64,000 nucleotides of DNA. Origin: Biomphalaria glabrata. Its lineage: Eukaryota > Mollusca > Gastropoda > Planorbidae. Every line of letters begins with the position of its first letter. Position 1 is the first letter of the stretch. The notes under the pieces are model-generated. The model was given only the letters and a program-made list of their open reading frames with translations. It did no database searches and was not told where the DNA came from. Both the position numbers and the translations under genes were made by a program. The DNA lies in contig NC_074723.1 in the NCBI RefSeq assembly GCF_947242115.1, positions 14,991,001-15,055,000 of the forward strand, given 5' to 3'. Below are positions 37,060 through 46,400 of the stretch, piece after piece.

Positions 37060-37117
37060 CATAAGCTTTACAAGTAAGAGACCAGAACAGTTATTATGTC
37101 ACTGGCCTACATCAATG
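37060..37117 (+). promoter_or_regulatory. Putative non-coding first exon of CYP B
   Basis: A conserved block shared with 57575-57631 in the CYP C unit ends in CTACATCAATG followed by GTAAGTTCAG, a strong splice donor. CYP B has a splice acceptor 7 nt before its ATG and needs an upstream exon, and this is the best candidate in the duplicated flank. ATTATAAGA at about 37040 could serve as a TATA-like element. The exon 5' limit is a guess. Confidence 0.4.
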
Positions 37118-37639
37118 GTAAGTTCAGACATTGAAGCATTGTTGTTATAAGCTGTATTGAATGTAGAGATGTATATCTAACAAGAATTAACCATATCACT
37201 GAGCAGTATGTCAATCATTAACTGGTTTTAAGTGAGGTCATTGTGAAGCTTATTGTTACTTATTAACATAACAACAAAATAAAAGAAAATAGCGCTGAGA
37301 TTAACGATTATCAGAGATGATCACCTTAAGTGATAAGGTTAAATTATAAAATTTTCGATAATCGAGGTGGCTTTATTTTTCATCCTTGTATTTTTTTTAG
37401 CGATTTTGTTTGGAATATAGCAAATTAAATATTGGTTTACAAAATTTTTTTAGCGACGGAAAATGATTTTAAAAAATCTTCCTTTATCCCACCGTTATTA
37501 AGAAAAATAAAGATAAGTTTAATGGGAAATTACAAGCCCTGACCTTCATGTCAATTTCAATGAGTATTGAGGTGTATACCATCGTTTCTAGAGTAACGGA
37601 CCTTTATAATATAAGATTAGATAGTTTTATTTTACAAAG

Positions 37640-39050
37640 CATATATTGACTCAGTCTGTCTATACACGTTAGTTCTTGTACACCCAATCTCGGATAAGGC
37701 TGAAATTTTGCAATTATTTCTTTTACCTGACAACACAAGAATCAATAAATATTTCACTAATTAGTTAATTACAAATTGATAATTAATTATTGTGTTTGGT
37801 ATCTTAAACAATGGAAAGAAATCGTACTTGACAGATGTGGTGGTATAAGTTGAATTAGTCCTTTTATGGAATTTGAGCCCTGAGTGAATTATTTTTAATA
37901 TGTATAAAAACGATCATGTAAACATTCACTAGGATACACTATTCTTCTCTTCCTTTTCAAACAGGTCCAGACACGAGACAGGATCATAGCATATTCAGAA
38001 TGCTAAAACCTAAACCAAAACAATCGATACAAATTTTTCATCGATAAGATTTATAATTACATGACTGATCCAAATTAGTTGATACAATTACACTAAATAT
38101 AAGCTTTCGTTTTTTTTAAAATATTTTTCTCATGTTTGTCTTCTTATTCTACTGCTCTGGAGTGTCTTTAAAAATCAAGTGATTTTTACTAAAGGTGTTA
38201 CTATAATCAAATATGAATATTCATTCATTATAAATCATGACTCTCTTTTGCGTCCGCTCCAGTTTCTTTATGTTTTCTTAAGTTGAGGGTCCTAAACAAA
38301 AGGATGCAAATTCTAATTGTCACAGGGAGTTCTTGAGGTGCCATAATGTCACAGTGTGATTTTATTTGTTAATATGTGAATATTGACTTGAGGTTACTAT
38401 GGTATAGTGTTGATCAGACAATTCAATTTTAGTACTTGGTTTATTGAGGACTCTTAACTCTGATCTTTATTAAACACACAAACTCTGATCTTTATTAAAC
38501 ACTTAAAGAACATCCTGTAACGCCTGAGATTCATACATAGACTCTAAATATTTTGATAAATTCAAATGATGAAGATTCTTTAATTAAAATACAAAAACTT
38601 TAATTCAGGAACTAGGAATCACTCACAATATATATATGTACAAATGAAATGGTGCATCTTCTTCTATGCTCGTAATAAAATAGATTCAAACAAATGTATT
38701 AATTTTACAACTCCACTTTTATCTACAAGTTTTAGTATATAACCTTCTCTTATGAAATCCTGTCTACAACTGACGCCTAGCGTAGCTAATACAATTTCAC
38801 GCAAACAACGCTTTCAATGACGTCATTACACTTTGTTTTTGAACCTTCTAGAAAAAAGGCGGATCTAGTTGCTAAGATTACTTCCGGCTGATCAGCTTGT
38901 CTGCTACTTGACACTAATATAGGCCTAACAAAGATTTAATAGAATTTCAGCTTTATCTTCTTGTTTGATCTGTAAGAATTTTTTTTAATAAACCCCAATG
39001 TTTTTAAAAACGAATTTCGCCAATTTTAGAATTCTGTGATAATTATTTAT
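37640..39050 (-). mobile_element. LINE 3' portion interrupted by a solo LTR
   Basis: On the - strand: RT C-terminal remnant (38310 down to about 38110), then the common 3' untranslated segment (38100 down to 37640), with more upstream LINE sequence at 38919-39050. The equivalent pieces at 58150-58440 and 59205-59760 in the CYP C unit start at the same flanking sequence (GAGTAACGGACCT), so the LINE predates the duplication. Confidence 0.65.
38318..38913. mobile_element. Solo LTR
   Basis: A 596-bp LTR bounded by TGTCA and TGACA, with the 5-bp target duplication CTAAT on both sides (38313-38317, 38914-38918), inserted into the LINE above. No internal retroelement sequence is present, as expected after LTR-LTR recombination. 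The family within the LTR retrotransposons is not determined. Absent from the CYP C unit, hence younger than the duplication. Confidence 0.7.
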
Positions 39051-39058
39051 TTATTATA

Positions 39059-39076
39059 TATCATTATATATATATC

Positions 39077-39141
<65 letters not shown>
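39059..39141. repeat. (TA)n microsatellite
   Basis: TA tract followed by CATCTCTCATTAAGTAGCAT. The same pair occurs at 60010-60070, directly before CYP C. Confidence 0.9.
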
Positions 39142-39144
<3 letters not shown>

Positions 39145-39214
39145 TCTCATTAAGTAGCATTTATTCCCATTATTTCGAATCAAACAAAATCATTAATCAC
39201 AAACAATGAATTAC

Positions 39215-39480
39215 CAAATTGTTTAATTATTTTTTGATTGATTCATGTCTTGTCAGGTTCAATGAATAATTGTGCAATGTTTAAACTTGATCCGAGAATC
39301 GGAAATGGGAGAAAAAACATGTTACAAACATTTAACCAAACAGACAGACAAACAGACAGACAGACAAGATGAGTTGATATAAGCTTTGTAATTTTAGCGG
39401 CCCCCAAAAGGAGAAAAGACGCTATTAGTATTGTGTAGTTTAAGTTAGGGTTAGAGTCTGTCTGTCCGTCCGTCCGTCCG
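39215..39480 (+). mobile_element. LINE 3' end with CAGA and GTCC tetranucleotide tracts
   Basis: Carries AATAATTGTGCAATGTTTAA, TTGATCCGAGAATCGGAAAT and a (CAGACAGA)n run, then GAGTTGATATAAGCTTTGTA, the common LINE terminus. A (GTCC)n run at 39458-39484 follows in a stretch that looks like a second, different repeat. Confidence 0.6.
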
Positions 39481-40233
39481 TCCGGTTTAGATCTCGTAAA
39501 CTAGAAAAGATATTGAAAATCCGACATCATGACATTTTAGACCATTTAAAGTTCTAATGCAACGGCTACTTTTTTTTCTAAAAGCTAAAAATTTAATTTT
39601 TAAAATTAACTATTGAATAATTTTGTTTCATTAAAAAAACACCATTTTTACAACTATTCACTATTAATAGTAACAAACACAGGAGGCGATTTAGTAAGGG
39701 AAATGGCTATTTACCATATTTTAAAATATTTATGCAAACGGTTTTAGTTTTTTTTTTTTTACAAATGTATTGCTAAGTTAGTTAAGTTCTGTCATACAAA
39801 CTATCCCATTTACGAAAAAATGTATCCTGTTTTTTTTTAAAGAGAAAAAAATCTATTTAATATGCATATAAGTGGGACATAATTTAAAACAACAAATAAT
39901 AAGTAGTTTTTCATATTATCGCGTGAACAGCAGTGCATGGATATTAATATAAAACCAAAGTTGTTTTTTTTTTCTTAAGACTTTGAATAAGAGATTGAAC
40001 CTTTACAAAACAATTACATCAAGTAGATAATCATTATATGATATCAGTTAAGCCAGATTTATATCTAGCTTCACTTACATTTTCACCTATCCCTTGGGCT
40101 GCTGGACCGTTGGGGCACCACGCAGGATCTGTCAACCTTTTTTCTTAATTCTTCACTGTCATTTGCCTTTGATAGAATTTCATTCTGATATTCTTTCTAA
40201 AAATATTGAAACCTGCCATTTTACCTGCCTGGG

Positions 40234-40327
40234 TGGACCACTTCGGGAGCCGATTTTGAGTTTGTGTTTCCACACAAACTGTTTTTGTAACCTTGTTTAT
40301 TTTTTATTTGCTTCTCTTAACAATTGA
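40234..40327. repeat. Hairpin-bearing repeat upstream of CYP B
   Basis: Second copy of the 28168-28253 repeat with the same 9-bp perfect hairpin (AGTTTGTGT / ACACAAACT). It lies about 600 bp before the CYP B start codon, inside the presumed 5' UTR intron. I did not find it in the CYP C unit. Confidence 0.55.
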
Positions 40328-40845
40328 GATTTATCTGGCTGGAAAGTTCCGATTCGATACCTACATTTGTACAACAGCTTTTCAAGTTAAAGTGCCAGCA
40401 GAATGTGAGATATCTTGAAAACAATCTGTTTTACTGTTATATTAAACAAAAAAAATGTTTAACGAAATAGGAAAACAAAAATGTTTAGTAAGAAAAACAA
40501 ACACATTTGGACTTCGTGACGGAGAAATCAGTTGACATGCTTGCACGATACGTCAAAACATTTTAGCACATTTTGGTAACATGTAATCAAGCATATTAAG
40601 TCGTCATGTTAGCACTTACAATTGACGTGTAAGTTAACGTGTAAGCACATAAAGTTAACATTCTATCATCACAACATTCATAAATTTGTTTGCTAACGTA
40701 TTTAACTGAATATAAAGTTCTAAATGACAGTGAGAGTGTGGACAGGAGGACAAAACTTTAAATGTATCAGCTAAAAATGATATAAATATATACAGCTGAA
40801 AATACAAATACAAAATACATTTTTTTTTAAATTTTCAGAGTTACA

Positions 40846-42339
40846 ATGATTGAGGCAATTCTTTCATATTTTGAGATTTCTGCCATTCTGGCTGCTGTTC
40901 TGTTACTTTTGGTGACTTTCTACATCAGGTCACGTCAACCTAAAAATTTACCACCATCACCTGGTGCAGCTCTTCCTCTTATTGGACACTTGCATCTGCT
41001 GGGGAAAAATCCTCGGAGAAAGTTCAAGCAATGGGCACAAGAATATGGAGATGTCTTTACACTTCAAATGGGTCCACAGAGAACTATTTTTGTGAACACA
41101 CTGGAAGCTATGAAAGAAGCTTTCATCAAGAAAGCCGACTTTTTCTCAGACAGATCCCAGAATAGTATTGTTTCACACCATGCCTCTAATGTTTTCAATG
41201 GCATCATTTCCAGTTCTGGGTCCAACTGGAAAGCCCAGAGAACCACGTCCCTAGCCATTCTCAGAAACTTCGGTATGGGCAAAAATATGTTGGCTGAAAA
41301 AATCTTAGAAGAAGTTTCTTTCTACACCAAAGAGCTGACCAAGACAAAAGGAAAACCATGTGATATTCATAACCTGACCAATATGAGTATATCTAATGTG
41401 ATAAGCTCCATCATATTTGGGAAACGTTTTGAGTTCAATGATCCAAAATTTATAAAGCAAATAGAAATGTTCAATGACCTGGTGAAGTTAAGCACGGGAG
41501 TTTTAGTCTTTTTCCCTAGTTTATATTATCTACCTTTCGATTTGTTTAAGGGCAAAAAGCTGGTACAGTTATATTTTGCAATGCGCGACTTTACAGATGA
41601 GATGATTAATGAAGTAAAAAATCGAAATGATTCTGGAAATCTAGACAATTACATTGTCGCTTACATTGAGGAAATGGAGAAAGAAAAACAATCTGGACAG
41701 CACTATTTGGACGAATTAAATTTGGCTCGCAACATTGACAATTTATTTGTAGCTGGCACAGAAACTACAAGCACAACAATAATGTGGTGCCTGTTATATA
41801 TGTTGCACTATCCTGAAGTTCAACAGAAAGTTTATAAAGAAATAGTTGAACAGATTGGAACAGAACGTCCACCGAACATAACAGACAAAAGCAACTTGAA
41901 ATACTTGACAGCTGTGATCATGGAAGTTCAAAGAAAGGCCAGCATTGTGCCTTTAAGTGTTCCACATCTTTGTAACAAAGACACAACACTTGCTGGTTAC
42001 AACATTCCAAAAGGCACCATCGTAATGCCCAATCTAGACGCCATTCATTCAAGTAAAGAAATCTGGGGAGATCCTGAAAATTTTCGTCCTGAAAGATTTC
42101 TGGATGACAAAGGAAACATAATCAAGAGGGAAGAACTCATGCCTTTCTCTATTGGCAGACGTATTTGTCTGGGAGAATCATTGGCTAAAATGGAGTTGTT
42201 CTTATATCTGTCCACTTTATTTCAGAAGTTTGAATTTCTTCCAGCATCTCCGGATAACGTTCCACCACTACAAGATACTTGGGGCTTAGTTGCCGCCCCT
42301 GAACATTTTGAAATAAGATGTGTAGAAAGAGAAAATTAA
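40846..42339 (+). CDS. Cytochrome P450, CYP2-clan type (CYP B)
   Basis: Microsomal haem-thiolate monooxygenase; substrate not predictable. 497 residues. Membrane anchor (about 8-28), hinge QPKNLPPSPG, C-helix WKAQR, I-helix AGTETT (from A303), ExxR E360-VQR-363, FRPERF, and FSIGRRICLG with Cys441 binding haem. Single coding exon, ATG 7 nt after an AAATTTTCAG acceptor. CYP C differs at about two dozen residues (roughly 95% identity by eye), far less divergence than their flanking DNA. AATAAA signals at 42542 fit the end of the transcript. Confidence 0.96.
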   Translation: MIEAILSYFEISAILAAVLLLLVTFYIRSRQPKNLPPSPGAALPLIGHLHLLGKNPRRKFKQWAQEYGDVFTLQMGPQRTIFVNTLEAMKEAFIKKADFFSDRSQNSIVSHHASNVFNGIISSSGSNWKAQRTTSLAILRNFGMGKNMLAEKILEEVSFYTKELTKTKGKPCDIHNLTNMSISNVISSIIFGKRFEFNDPKFIKQIEMFNDLVKLSTGVLVFFPSLYYLPFDLFKGKKLVQLYFAMRDFTDEMINEVKNRNDSGNLDNYIVAYIEEMEKEKQSGQHYLDELNLARNIDNLFVAGTETTSTTIMWCLLYMLHYPEVQQKVYKEIVEQIGTERPPNITDKSNLKYLTAVIMEVQRKASIVPLSVPHLCNKDTTLAGYNIPKGTIVMPNLDAIHSSKEIWGDPENFRPERFLDDKGNIIKREELMPFSIGRRICLGESLAKMELFLYLSTLFQKFEFLPASPDNVPPLQDTWGLVAAPEHFEIRCVEREN

Positions 42340-42541
42340 ACTAGAAATGTTATTAAAACTTTCAAACCTTCAATAGATAAGAAAAGGATTTCCTCCATGC
42401 TTAGTTTATGTACACTGGGAAACGTTCCCTCTATTTGAAAATGTGCACTATACGTAAAATGCGTTTTGACTTTTCTTTATACTCTGATAAACATGTGTAT
42501 ACTTCCCATTCCACGAACTTATCATCATGGACAAATATTAC

Positions 42542-42547
42542 AATAAA
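42542..42547 (+). terminator. Polyadenylation signal candidate of CYP B
   Basis: AATAAA about 200 bp after the stop, repeated within the next 10 bp. The equivalent site for CYP C is at 61792. Confidence 0.5.
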
Positions 42548-42825
42548 AATAAAACAATGGTAAATAAAAGTTTTGTTGTTCTAGTCTTTTGTTAATCTCA
42601 AAGGTATTTTCATTCCACGGTTGTCAATAACAGCAGAAAAGTTGCTTTCAACAAAATATTTTTTTCAGAATAAAATGAAGACGTGTATATTATCCAAAAT
42701 GATATGGATACAAATCTACGAATTTCAAGAATTGTTAAATAAAAAAGGGCCATAAATGTAAATAGTTTCATTTCAACAGTATCACTTAGATTGATTCATA
42801 CTATCTTTGTACTATCTATGTATTT

Positions 42826-43175
42826 TGTTGTAACCCTGTCTTGCACCAGTGCTTGTGGTGCATACGAGCGCACTATTGAAACAGAACAGAAAGACGCTAG
42901 GATAGAGGAAAAGAACATGTATCAAAAGATTGTGGAGAGTCTGAATTGTTGGAAACTAAAGAGCCGTCTTTTGTGTTTCCTGAATTCTGTAGTGGGACCT
43001 GGAGCGAAGCGGGGAAGGTTGTCGTTGGTCCGTATTCCGGTTGCTGTTGAAAGGACTAATATAATTAGTAAAAAGATTCTTTGAATGCAGAAGGCTGTTA
43101 TGTGGTTGTCCTGTTGAATAAACACATTTATTTACTTCAGAACTTCGTTGAGTTGCCTGCCTTAGATTTACAACA
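42826..43175. mobile_element. Probable solo LTR
   Basis: A 350-bp segment bounded by TGTTGTAA and its exact inverse TTACAACA, as LTRs are. Near the right end it has an AATAAA word and CGTTGAGTTGCCT, a word also seen near the end of the LTR at 50443-50699, so the two may be related families. I could not find a clean target duplication. It begins where the CYP B duplicated segment stops. Confidence 0.5.
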
Positions 43176-43177
43176 GT

Positions 43178-43330
43178 ATGTATGTTCTGACGAATCTGAC
43201 ACTTAATGAGCAAGCTCAAGAAGAATTGCAAAGACTAAGTGTAGGTCATTTGTGGGAGTTTGTGAAATTACTACCCAAATTCAATCCACTCCTGAGAGAA
43301 AATTTGCTCCGAACCATAGACTATATATAA
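43178..43330 (+). CDS. Short unrecognised frame, 50 residues
   Basis: An uninterrupted frame MYVLTNLTLNEQAQEELQRL that continues to LREN and LLRTIDYI before its stop. The composition (Leu/Glu/Gln/Lys, helical pattern) looks protein-like rather than random AT-rich sequence. It starts 3 nt after the LTR. It could be a fragment of a retroelement or of a host exon; I do not recognise it. Confidence 0.2.
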   Translation: MYVLTNLTLNEQAQEELQRLSVGHLWEFVKLLPKFNPLLRENLLRTIDYI

Positions 43331-43476
43331 ATGGACTGCTAACACTAAGGTAACTAAGCATAAGTCCCGTTCACCGAGGCGTCCTTGGTTGCATGACAAA
43401 TTGACTTCCGGTAGATTTTTTTAATATTTAAAGAAACCATTCCCGAAGATTTTTACCACTACTTTTACAGCAAATC

Positions 43477-46400
43477 ATGAATGGAAACTTAATTGTCATA
43501 GAAGATGTTACAGATGTAAGTGTGCACAAACCAATTTGTGACTTAGATCTATAAGTGTAAACCTTATAACTGATTTTCTTAGCCAACATAGACTAATTAG
43601 CCAAGCCTGTATTTCGTGTATTTTCTTGTTTACGACATTAATCGAATTGTAATGCCAGTTTGGATTTACAATTTATACATATCTCGTATGGTGAATGAAC
43701 ATATGCCAAAATAAGTCTTTTTTTTTTTTTAGCTAAAAAGTGGAGATTCTTTAAAGACCGAATCAGAAACCCCATTAGTAACGAACAGTGCTGAGAATTA
43801 CTCCCTTATAGCACGAAAGAGGAAGCGGGCAGTGAGTTGTAAAGTCGCCTATCCCCGTACAAGGACAGGCCTCTTGCCGCACATAGACCAGTATTCTCTT
43901 TCTCAATTCCTTGTCCCGGTCGTCCCCCATGCAGAGCTCAGCATTCATAAAGAATGTGCTCTATTGTCTCGTCGTCCTCGACGCATTTGCGGCACCGTGT
44001 GTCGTAGTTTTCCTTCCACCATCCAAAGTACGCACCCGACTCGGAACTGGGCTAGGACTGCCAAATATTTCTTCGCCCAATTCTTCTTCTTCTTTCTTCT
44101 TCTTCTAGCCAGCTTTATTGCTGCTGAGCTGTGAGCTCTTTTGCAGACTGTGCCAAGGAAAAAAAGTGTGCTGTTTTCTTCAGCTGTTCAGCACTGCCGT
44201 ACAGGGTGTTGGTTATGTTGGGCTGTAGTGGAAGTAGGGTCTGCCTAAGGTGGATTAGGGAGGGGCATTCAAAGAGGATATGGTTTACGGTTTCAAAGGG
44301 GTGGGCGCAATGTCTGCAAAGGGGTAGTTGTGTGGAGTTTATTTTGTTCAGGTGGTAATTTAATAGTGGCATGTGTCCTGTTCTTAGTTGGAAGATTGTA
44401 GATTGTTCTTTGCGGGGGAGGAAGTTAATACTGTCCAGTTTGTTAGGCGTAGTCATTTCTCTGTACGTGGCTCTGCCTGTGTTTCCCGATGCCCATTGGT
44501 TGAGCCACTCCTCTTTGTGATTGTTGACTAACATTGACCTTAGGGTGAGGTAGTTAACAGGTCTGTCTGGTTGTTCCATAGATGAACCTGCCTTTGATAG
44601 CTTATCTGCCTTTTCATTTCCCATGATGCCAATGTGTCCAGGGATTCACTGTAGTGTAATATTGATATTTAATTTTGATATCATCTGGTGGATTATCACA
44701 ATGAGTGTTGTCAACTCTCTTGGGCTGTTTGAGGTGCTGCTGTTAAGTGCTTGCAGAGTAGATTGGGAGTCTGTAAAGACAACAATATCTGATGGTGGTT
44801 GCACTCCTTCATATAATTTGTTTTTTGTTTTTCTTCGCCCAATAAAATTATAGAATCAATAGAAAGTAATTGTGCACATAAACATGTAGACTTTCATACA
44901 AATACATGTAGTGACCTATGGCTATAAACGTTATCTTCAAGTACGACCGTACACACTACTATATAGTTTCTTTGTTTTATTAATAAACAAGTTAAAACAC
45001 TATTCATGTAAATGTCACATTCAAAATTGGTAAAATCAGAATTTGTTTTTATTAAAATCTGGCTATAGTGCTGTTAACAAAATTATGACTAATAATATTT
45101 TGAACGTCAAAACCGTCAAGTTGCTAGATATAGATTCATCATCATTTTTGTGTGTCTGATAAACCCAGAGAATCAAGATCATGAAGATGTCTATATCTGT
45201 ATTTTATATAGAATCTATCTCTAGACTATACATAGAATAAATCTCAATTCTAGATCTAGATAATAATATACCTAGATGATCAGCTTCATCATAGTTAGGC
45301 TTTGGCTTTAGCCTAGCCTACTTTAACTTTAGGGCTAGGGGCTTTACTCCTTTAGCGTGAAAGTTTGTTCATGGCTAATCTTTAAAATTAATCTGACTTC
45401 CTGACTTGTTAAATTCGTCTTAAGTCTTAGCCTTAGCTTCTTCATTTGTGTATCACGAATGGAAGTGCTTGGCTCTAAGATCATTTTTTTAAAGATCTAC
45501 TTTATCTTTACTAACTCTACTTTATATCTATATTTTATATAATAATAATAGACCTAGAGTCAAGTCCTAGACTCTTATAACTTAGACTAAATTAGACTAT
45601 CTATATCTATGATCTACATCTAGAATCTGTATCTACTATCTAGGTCTATTCTTACACTGATTATACATATACAGATTTAATGTTTCTGGTGAGCAATACT
45701 ATTGTACAGCCATTACCAATTAGCCTACTCGTACTAGATCTGGCTCTATTGATCACTACTCATATCTTGCCTAGATATAAAAAACTACTAGTTTGGACTA
45801 GACATTCTAATTGGTTCTATTTTCTTTTTTTGATTGTTCTCACAATTCCAGTAGGCTGAGTAGGTACCAAATAGTGCTATTATTCACTGTAGATCTAGAT
45901 CTTAACTTTTAAGTACCAAAGAAGTACACTAAGGGTGTTGAATGGTACTCAAAGTGCTCTAATTGCTACTGTTCAATGTGTTCAATGTGTGGATTCAAGT
46001 ATTTACCCAGATACTGTCACAATATGTTCATTGTTTTCAAAAGAGTTTGCACCCAGTGCCAGAAGCTGTATAAATACATTTAACAGTAAGTATTTAATTA
46101 AATCATAATTTATTTTTAAACGGTATTTAAGTCTATTTTTATGTAAGAATCCATGTGCTATTTTATTTAAAGCTAATTTTCTAGGTGAATATTTACACAA
46201 TATTGTTGTTATGTTGTAAATAAAACATTATATTCCCCTCAGCATGTGCAGTGTATTTTTAAAGTGATAATTGGCTCATGCAGGCCAATACCACTCTTTT
46301 TTTATCTAAGGTGTTTTCCTACAAATTATACTTTCTTGCATAAGAATTAAACATATAGTGCAACAATTGTCAATTAGAAGTACAGATTTTCCAGTTATCT

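Larger units (their letters stand above)
35490..42811 (+). repeat. Segmental duplication, unit with CYP B
   Basis: Aligns in order with 56765-62121. Matching blocks: 35490-35930 with 56765-57385; 36921-37620 with 57431-58140; LINE pieces at 37640 with 58150 onward; a (TA)n tract plus CATCTCTC; the CYP gene; and 42340-42811 with 61613-62121. Flanks differ clearly (roughly a fifth of bases by eye) while the coding sequences are nearly the same. This unit gained a LINE/SINE insert (about 36050-36740) and a solo LTR (38318-38913) that the other lacks. Confidence 0.8.

Noticed and set aside
39458-39484. GTCC tandem run as a possible regulatory array
   Set aside because: Simple tetranucleotide repeat at the end of LINE-like sequence. 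Similar runs occur at 32620-32655 without gene context.
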